A DNA stretch of 64,000 bases from Nectonema munidae (lineage: Eukaryota; Nematomorpha; Nectonematoida; Nectonematidae): NCBI GenBank assembly GCA_030549495.1, contig JAUIRK010000046.1, positions 186,001 to 250,000 of the forward strand. Direction: 5' to 3'. A program made the translations under genes and the position numbers. The notes under the pieces were generated by a model, which was given only the letters and a program-made list of their open reading frames with translations, had not been told where the DNA came from and ran no database searches. Numbering within the stretch: position 1 is the stretch's first letter; each line of letters starts with the position of its first letter. Of this stretch, positions 14,401 through 23,400 are shown in pieces.

Positions 14401-17400
14401 TTCTTTCGTTTTATCTCTTAATCCATGTTGTTGCAGTTTTCATTCAAACTTTTTTAATTTAGTTACGATTTATAATATTTAATGAAAATACACTTGATCA
14501 ATATCCTTTGTTGTAGTCAATTCAAGTCTAGTCTTCATTTTCACCTACAATTCAATATAATAAAATTTTAGTTTGATTTAACATTTGAACTAATTTAATC
14601 TGCTATTATTCAAAGAGCTATATCAAATATAAAATAATATAACTACTGATAAGAGATATCCTAATTTTCCATCATACATTTTCAAATTTCACAAATCTAA
14701 CTTTTTCCAATAACTATTGCATCTTTTACCCTCTGCCTTATGCTTTAACCGGTTATCGACCACAGTCGACATATGTCGACTCTACAAAAATGTGAATCGT
14801 CTGCGTTTATCAACGCATTTTAATACAAATCTTGTGGTTTATACTAGATATCGTCTGATTATTCTGGTCGTTAACGGTCGAATCAATAAGATATTACCTT
14901 TAAATTTTCTGAGGCGTGAAGATCATTTATTTTTCTCTTGGTGACCTTGCTAATCAATTAGATAGGAATCAAATATTTTTCTAGAATTTATTTAATCCTC
15001 TCTTATGATCTTCCGCTCTCTGATTCTCAACTCTTGTAATCCTGGTTGATAAACCCTATTCCTAGAGCTTCACCTTTTTATCTTAAAATAAAAAAAATAA
15101 ATTTCAAAAAAAACCTAACTAAATTAAATAAAGTCCGCAGCTTTACGGGGTCGGAAGGATAATATCTGATTCGGACGCCAAATACTTAAAAAGTTAATAA
15201 ATTTAGCGCCAATTCTTCACTACCGACTTCGACCATAAAAGGCCCACTCTATATGCTTACAAAAATGAAAATATATTTTTTCATTATTTAAATTTTTACT
15301 ACTTAATAAACCCGACACCGACTCCTAAATTTTATTAGATATCGACTCCGGCTCCTTAAAATCCCCGACTCTCGTCTCTGACTTCATAAGCCTGTCTTAG
15401 ATAAGTATCGTTTGGAAATGCTCTTTTTCTTTAGGTTATCCGTTTGTACCAGGTAATGTTGAAATAACTTAGAAGAAAAAAAGTTTAATGTGTAACGAGA
15501 AGCGTAATTGTGATTTTTAAAGCCTAACATTTCAAAATTTTTGCATAGCAAAACCGTTAAGCTTTAAGACTTAGGAAAATACTGAGTTCAAATTAAAAAA
15601 AATAATTTTAAATTAAAATAACTTAATTTAAATTAAAGAAATATGAAATTCAATATGAAAAACAAATCTAAAATGGAATTTTTGTTGATAAATTTAAGAT
15701 AACCATTAAAAAATTTATCTCAATATCTAGTCAATGTGAAACAAATAAGAATTTATGTAACCATACTATTTTAATACTTAATCCTCCTTTTCATTCAAAA
15801 TAAGTTTTCTGTCATTATATTCTAAATTATCTGCTGCTAAAGTAAATATCTTAATTTTCACCTTTAATTTATGAAACATATTTCAAATTTCAAATATTAC
15901 TTACTAAATGAAGAGTTAACCTTGCCTAGGTTGGTCGAAGATGAAACCTCTGACTATCTTTGTTAATGAGTTTTTGTATAACTCTAAGCAGAATTTTTTT
16001 ATTTTATAGAACACTGACAGTGGCGTATTAAGAAAATTATTTTAAAGGGGGGTCTTTACGGCTTTAAAAATTTTAGTATGGAGAGGGCGGGCTTTTTAAA
16101 TTATTAATCATAAATACGTGGTTTTTATTAATGAAGGTGCACTTTTAAAAGTAATTCCTATTACCTTGAATTTCTATTTACAAAAATAACTATTTCAAAT
16201 AAACTGAAAGGCAAACAAATATAAAAGATCGATACTTCATTTTAAGGAAGGGGCAAGTAGTCTAAAATTGGAAATCTTAAAGAAGGCAAGGAAAATAAGG
16301 ATAGATAAAGTATTTGAGGAGAAGGATATTTGTAAGATTGCCACTGAATTAAACGTACTGCCCATTTCCAAAATATTTGGATGGATTAGGAAGTCAGATC
16401 AACCTGAAAAAAGGGGGCGTTGACATCGTTTTCAGAATTGAGAGGTAATAATATTTTCAAAACGATTGCTTATATAGAAAAAATATTTTTTTAAAAGATT
16501 CCTCCAAATTCAATATTGAATATGGTATTAATGTAAGTATAATTACAATACAGATGCACTTCTTAATCAATTATATACGATTAAAGAGTACATAACGAGC
16601 CTATTCTACTCAATTCACGTGGAAACTAAGTCAGAATAAGACATTTAGTTCTTGTTATCATTCTAACAAGGGAACTCGTTGCATTGTTAAAAGTCTTGTT
16701 ACAAGGGTAAAAAGTCTAAATATTATTTGTGAAGTTTCACAACGATGAAGGCAGAGTTGCAAGAAAGATTGTGATTAAAAATGCTGAGAAATATTGTTGT
16801 TGTTTGTGATAATATTGTTATTGACAGTATATAAAAAAAATACAGAGGTGTTTTATTTGTGTTGGAATATTGTGTATGTGTCCACAACGTAGTGCCTCAT
16901 TGAAACCAATAAGGAGTGTTGCAGTGTTTTGAAAGTTTAAATGAAAAAAAAATTATAAAAAATATTATTTACAAATCGCTTTAGTTATTTCTATGATTCC
17001 CAACATAAACATGAATTTATTATAATGAAATTATAAAAATTATTTACAAACTGATTAAAGAAACAAACAATACATGGAGAGTACATTTTTGCTAAAATTT
17101 TAATAGGGGATTTGTTCTCGAAAATTTTAAATCGGCAAATTTCCCAAAGTCGTATTCTGCTGACTACAGTGTAAACTGTAGACTGTTGCGCTTGTGTAGT
17201 AAAGGATTTGAGTTCGAAGGGTCTCTACTATAATCTTTATCCACGAGATTATTCTTATGAAGAAAACATTAAGTGAATTAATTGTATATGCTTGTATTAA
17301 GTGGAGTGTTGTTCATCTGTGTACTAGCTATTGAAGTTGAGCCGTCTAGCGAAATATGGAAATATAGCAAAAAACCGGTCAAGGATTCAAGGTTATGTGT

Positions 17401-20400
17401 TTTCTGCCCTCTTTGTCACACTTTTATACTAAAGCAAGGCTTTCTGCTTTATTCCTTTTTGACGTAAGAACAATCTGTAACTAGTGATTTACTTTTTTAT
17501 ATAGGCGATAATCCAAAGTACCGCTTCTTGCATACAAAATGAAGGACGATAAAAGCTTAACTTAAGCGTTGTAAAATTAAGTGAAAATACACGATGATTC
17601 AAATATATGTGGATTAGAGTCGCTAGTCCTTCAAAATAATTCATTTCACCTTGAAAAGAGATTGTCAAATGTTAAATTGCATGAAGGATGTATTTTGAAT
17701 TAAATTAAAATGTCATGTACATTCAGAATGAAAAAATACTCATGGAAGGAATAAATCATACGACTCAGTTTTGTTTCCCCAAATTATTATTTGTTAATTT
17801 GTTTTGTGAAAATGATATTCTAGTCGTTGAAAACAAAATCGCAGATAATTTTTATCTTGTTTGCAACATAAATATATGCAGGCACGGGTTGGACAAATGA
17901 ACATTGAACATACATTTGGTTATGAACAGGGTGGTCAAGAATTGAACTAAAGGTTATAAAAAAATGGACATTTAAATGAAAATTTAATTTAAAAATAATT
18001 TTAACCATCCTGCTTCGAGAACTTAGGTTCTCGATCTAGATAGTCTGGGTTCGAAACCCGATCGTGATTATCCCTATCATCTGTCCAGTTATGGAAGATT
18101 ATTCTTCTCTTAGATGCGAAACCGACAACTAAAAGACACGTAAAGCAGACTATTTTTATTTTATGAGATCGGTGTCCAATTAGTCATGAAAGGGTTAGGA
18201 ATTTTTCAGAAGCATGAAAAAATTGAATTTATTCACTTTTGATTGTTCTGGTTAGATGATTATTAAGATTTGTGTGAGTTCAATATATTCCAATGTTGTC
18301 CTCCAATCATGAATACCTAATCCAATACAGTGAAATATATGCATAACATCGTATCGCCTGTTCAAGCAAGTAAGGTTAGGTGCGATTATAAATTGCCTTT
18401 ATTTACAAAATCATTTGTAAATTAAAAAAAGTTGGAATATTTTTCAAATTGATTTTTATTTTTTTGACCTTTTTTTTATTAAATAAATAAATTTATATGG
18501 AATCTTCTATAGGATTTAATATGATAAAATTGCAATTTTAAGTATTGTTTTCTAAACTACTCCATTTTAACCCATGATTACTACATCACCATATTAACAT
18601 TAACCACGGTAAGTTTACTACTATAGGACATCAGGTCTCATCTGAAAAGAATAATTACTTAAAAATTACTTTTTTTTAAATTACATATATGAGTAGATAT
18701 AAAAAAGATTTAGTTTGCCTAAGTCACAATCCATAACACCCCGCATGGGGAGATAATTGAACCTAGTTTCACTAAAAGCTCTTCTTTAAACCTTTCTTTG
18801 TTTAAGCTTTAACGTTGATACTAATTGATTTGAACTTATCGAAATACACAAACTTTGCACCATCTGAATTTGCGAACTACTAAAGTAAAGAAATTTAAGA
18901 TATTAGATAGACATTTTTTAATCCTTAAAGTACACTTTATCAATAGCTTCATGGGCTACTTGTGAATAATTGTGATAAAATACCAAAATTGATAGATGAA
19001 AAACCTAAAAACCGGGCATTGTATTCAAAAATCAAGATCTTCGTTTACAAAACCAAAGGGTGGCATCTCCCTTTCAAGGCATTTATTTTGACACAGCATA
19101 ACAAACATTTAGACGCATAAAATGTAAGATGTAGCAGTTGAAAGTATTGAATTGCTTTCACCCTTTCCTATGAACCTACATATGCGAAGCTGCTTCTTCT
19201 ACGTTGGTTGCAATAAAAAACAAATATATCAACCATTTAAAGCCATAAAATAATTTATACATCAGTTCAACTCCCACTATGCCAGAAGAGGATCTAGCAA
19301 AAAATTTACCCCATTCTACTTTTATAACATTTTTTTCTGAATATTCAATATGGGAAAGCATTGAGAAAGAATGTGTATCTAGATTACTCGTATTAATTTA
19401 CTCATATCATCTTACGTGTCTGAAGGACAATTCTTCCTTTAGAAAGTCAAATTAAATTTGATTGAACTATAATGTTATGCTCAAAATCGGAAGGGGCGAT
19501 CGTTCCATATCCCGTCTAGATACGCCACTCCTATGCTCAGATTTGAAAACTTGGAAAAGTTGAGAAGCAAGCTTAAAGTCCAAATTATTATTATGCAAGT
19601 ATTGTTTCTTCATTTTGTATGAATAAATTGAAATTCTGTATATTTAATATTTTTCAAACGTATTCTCATTATACTTGTTTATCTTTGTATGAATAGATTG
19701 AACCCAGAACTCATGATATTTGGAATTTGTCATTGAATTTTTATGTTTAGCCATTTAGTGCACAAAATTTTTGAGTGTTTTGCAAAAAGATTTCTGATAT
19801 CTTATTAAACGAAATTAGGGTCGCGATAAATATTAGTTAACACTACACTATCCAATCAGCAAAATATGCAAATTTTAAACAGATATATCAAAGTATTGCA
19901 TCGTTTACCCGCACCCTCATGCTTTAATCAAAACATCAAAAAATATCCTTGAATGATTTTGCTTTCTACTTTAAGTACCTAGTTTAGGAAAAACATTTCT
20001 AACAATGTTAAGTTGTCTTTGAATTAAAAAGACAGAAAAGCATTTTCAATTAAAGATGTTTGTGTTTTATTATCACCAGATTCTCTACCAGAAAAACATA
20101 CTTTTCAAAGGGATGTAGCATAATTTCATTTTCTAAGAAGAATCTCTCATTTGATTGAAAGCCGCTTTATTTTCTTTTTGTTCTTTTTACGTTGTGTGAA
20201 ACGCTCGCACTGCAACTTACATATGGAAAGGATTAAGAATGGGTGTCTTCCATGTCAAGTTATCCTCCATTATCAAGTTGTGATAGCATAACTTTATTTG
20301 TAGCATGAGCAATAAACCAACACCACTTGCCTCAGTTGTGTGAGTGCGTGATTTGAAGTAATACATCTCATGTTTTCTCTCGCCTTGTAATAATTACTAG

Positions 20401-23400
20401 GAGAAATCGAACTCTTGACACTCGTTCACACGCAAAAAGCACGCGCAAGATGCTGCTGTGCTATTTTCTGTTACGCATGTTATCATCTGTGTGTGTAATA
20501 TCTATTACAGATCACTTTCATTAAGTTGCCTCATAATAATTGCATTGCATATTCAATCATAAGACTTTGGTGTAACCTAAAATTCACTTTGTACATCAAA
20601 TTTGTAAGAACATGTACACTTTATGCTAGCTCTTCCATGAACTACAATTTTGAGTATGAGGTAGCGCATCAGAAAATCTCGCTGTGACCATAAAAATCTT
20701 TGAACTTCTGAATAGCAGGGTTCACAATTCATACTTTTTAAAATAGCTGTCCTAGTTTTGCTCTTTTTAATGAATAATAGTCGCATATAACAAAATAAAT
20801 AATTCTGATAATAATCTTGAAAAGCTTCGTTAGTTGATAATTTTGTTAGACAATTAGCAAATTAGTTACTAGATAATTTAGTTCAGCAAATCTATTTTTA
20901 TCGAACTTTTTCTCAAGACCTTTTTACAATCGAGGTCTAAGTTCCCCTTAACCCGTTAACGGCCAGAATAATCAGACGATATCTAGTATAGAGCAGATAA
21001 TATCATTGTTGTCACGTTATATTCGTAATATAGACAGATTCGCTATTTGGCTATAAGATAGCACATCTGGAGTTTCGCATAGATGGAATATCAAACTATA
21101 AATCCACACACTTTCAACTTATATATTTAGTGTATATATGTTTCCAAGATGCAATGACAACATTATTATCATGAAATATTCCCTCGGTAGCAAATCGTTT
21201 CGCATTTTTGGTGAGTATAGCAAACACCGAGCTGTATAACAGCACGTTTTGAAATTGCTTCTCTAATTTTATATGTATGAGGTTGCTTTGTATTACAGTA
21301 GATAAATCGATAAATGTATAAATAAATAAATCACCAAGGAACTCAGAGTATCATTTGTTGAATTTTCATTTTATTCTTTTTTCAACCTCTCCTTTCACAT
21401 TTGTGCAACCTCTTGTTTCGTATTTTTGCAGCATCTCGTTTCACAAATATGCAACCTTCTATTCTCTTTTACAACTCCCTTTTTTCGTTTTTGTAAAATC
21501 ACGTTTCTTACTTTACATATTCTTGCTTCATAAAATGAATACAGAATTTGAATTTATATCTTCAAATGGAACTATTTATACCTCTACATAGCTAGAAGAT
21601 CTGGAAGACCAAAATCAAAGAAATGTATATTTACATTTACATCCCTCTGGTCCAAAGTTAGAAACGAGAAATCTCAGTGATACATACTCGGTAATGTTTT
21701 ATGGTTCCGTCAATCAAAAATTTTAATTTGTTCAAAATTTTTTGAATTTAATTAGTTAGTTCTATGTTAAAGATCTAGAATCTTTAATATATTTATATTT
21801 TTTCTGAATATATATCAACGAAATAAACTACGTTGAAAAATGTTAGTTTGATTGACATCACAACAATAAATGATTGCTTGAAAAAATTTTGATTGACGGA
21901 ACCGTAAAGTAAAACATTACCGCATGCTCAATTTGGAAACTCTCTTTTACTCTTATTTGAGTAAAAAATTATAGAAATTATTTAGCTCTTTGGGTTAAAT
22001 GCATCCACTGCATGATCCACAGATGTGCTGTCGCAGTAATATTCTGTAATCAAAAGTATACATTATTTGAAATCAACGCTTGACAATCTAAATAACTATA
22101 TAAAGGCATGCATGAGAAGTACGAACCCCTAATTTTCTACATACCCGTACGTTGTTTATTAAAAGGAAAAACCGTTATGGTGATCTCAAGATGAAGAAAG
22201 AAGCAAAAAAACAAAAAAACAAAAATCTTGTAGCTTATTTCAAAAGTAAAGTATGGATTGAAAAATGCCTTGCAAGCCTTGCCGAAATTTTTGACCATCT
22301 GAATAAACTAAATTTGAAACTTCAAGGCATATGGAAACATTCTCCTTTCTCAAAATAGTCTTCTAGCCTTTGTTTTAAATCTACAGAATTCGCGACAGAA
22401 AACCCATCTAGGAAACAGATATGTTTGAAAAACTTTGTCGATTGATGGATGAGACTTAGGTTTATCTAAATCAGTTCTACAAACTTATAATTACCCAACA
22501 TCTTCAGTTTTCCAGAGTTATCAGAATATTCTGGTAAGTAATCAACCTTGTACTGAACTTCATGTATCCAGGATAGCAGATGAAATACAATATGAATTAC
22601 TAGATATAATTCTGCTGCATGTTGCATGGGATATGAAGAAACAAGAAACATTATAGTAAGGGGCGTGAAAAAGATTGGTCAGATACTGAGTTTCTATAAC
22701 TCAAGTTCTTGGGTTCGATCCCGCATCATGCCTCCTTTCTTCATAGTTCGATACAAGTGGCGCAATTGTGTCTTCTAGATGAAAACACTCTACGGTATCT
22801 TTACCTTGCCATGAATTTCAAAGTTTAGTGATCAAATCCAACTGCAGACATCTCACTAACACAACTAAATAGCTGTTAAACCTATTTTGTAATTTAAAAA
22901 CTATGGTTTTTTTGCAAAATAAATTCGTACCAATGCACAAAAATGAAAGTTATCATTTCTTAAAATATTTAATTTACTCTGACTTCTATCCCTTTAAGAT
23001 CGTCGACTTCGCAATCCTGAACTCTGATAGTAGGGGCTCTACTATAAATAGCTGTACCACTATTTCTGAGATTTAAGTATTTTAGTGTATCGGTGTCTAA
23101 TGTCAATATGTATGTATTCGTATGCCGATGTTTTTGTGTCAGACGTGTATTAATACAAATAAATAGGAAAGTGTGTGTCAAGAATGTCAAAAAATGTATA
23201 TCTAAATCTAGCACTAGCTCTAATACTAACACTAATGCTAATTCGACACTAATCCTAACCCCGACAGTAGGTTTCCAACACAGTAAGGCCAATTAGAAAT
23301 TGGCTGGACAGTGGACACTCTTCAACTATTATGCAAATTGAGGAAAAAATTGAATAGTCAAAATCAGCGTTAAAGTTGGTTGTACATTTTAAGCTTCGCG

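Noticed and set aside
21355-21591. 78-codon open frame
   Set aside because: Produced by a 23 bp minisatellite (a multiple other than three, with no stops in one frame).
22969-23292. 107-codon frame with LVLVLELVLDLDIHF
   Set aside because: Built on CTAACACTAATGCTAAT-like simple sequence (23210-23270); the opposite strand is open for the same reason.
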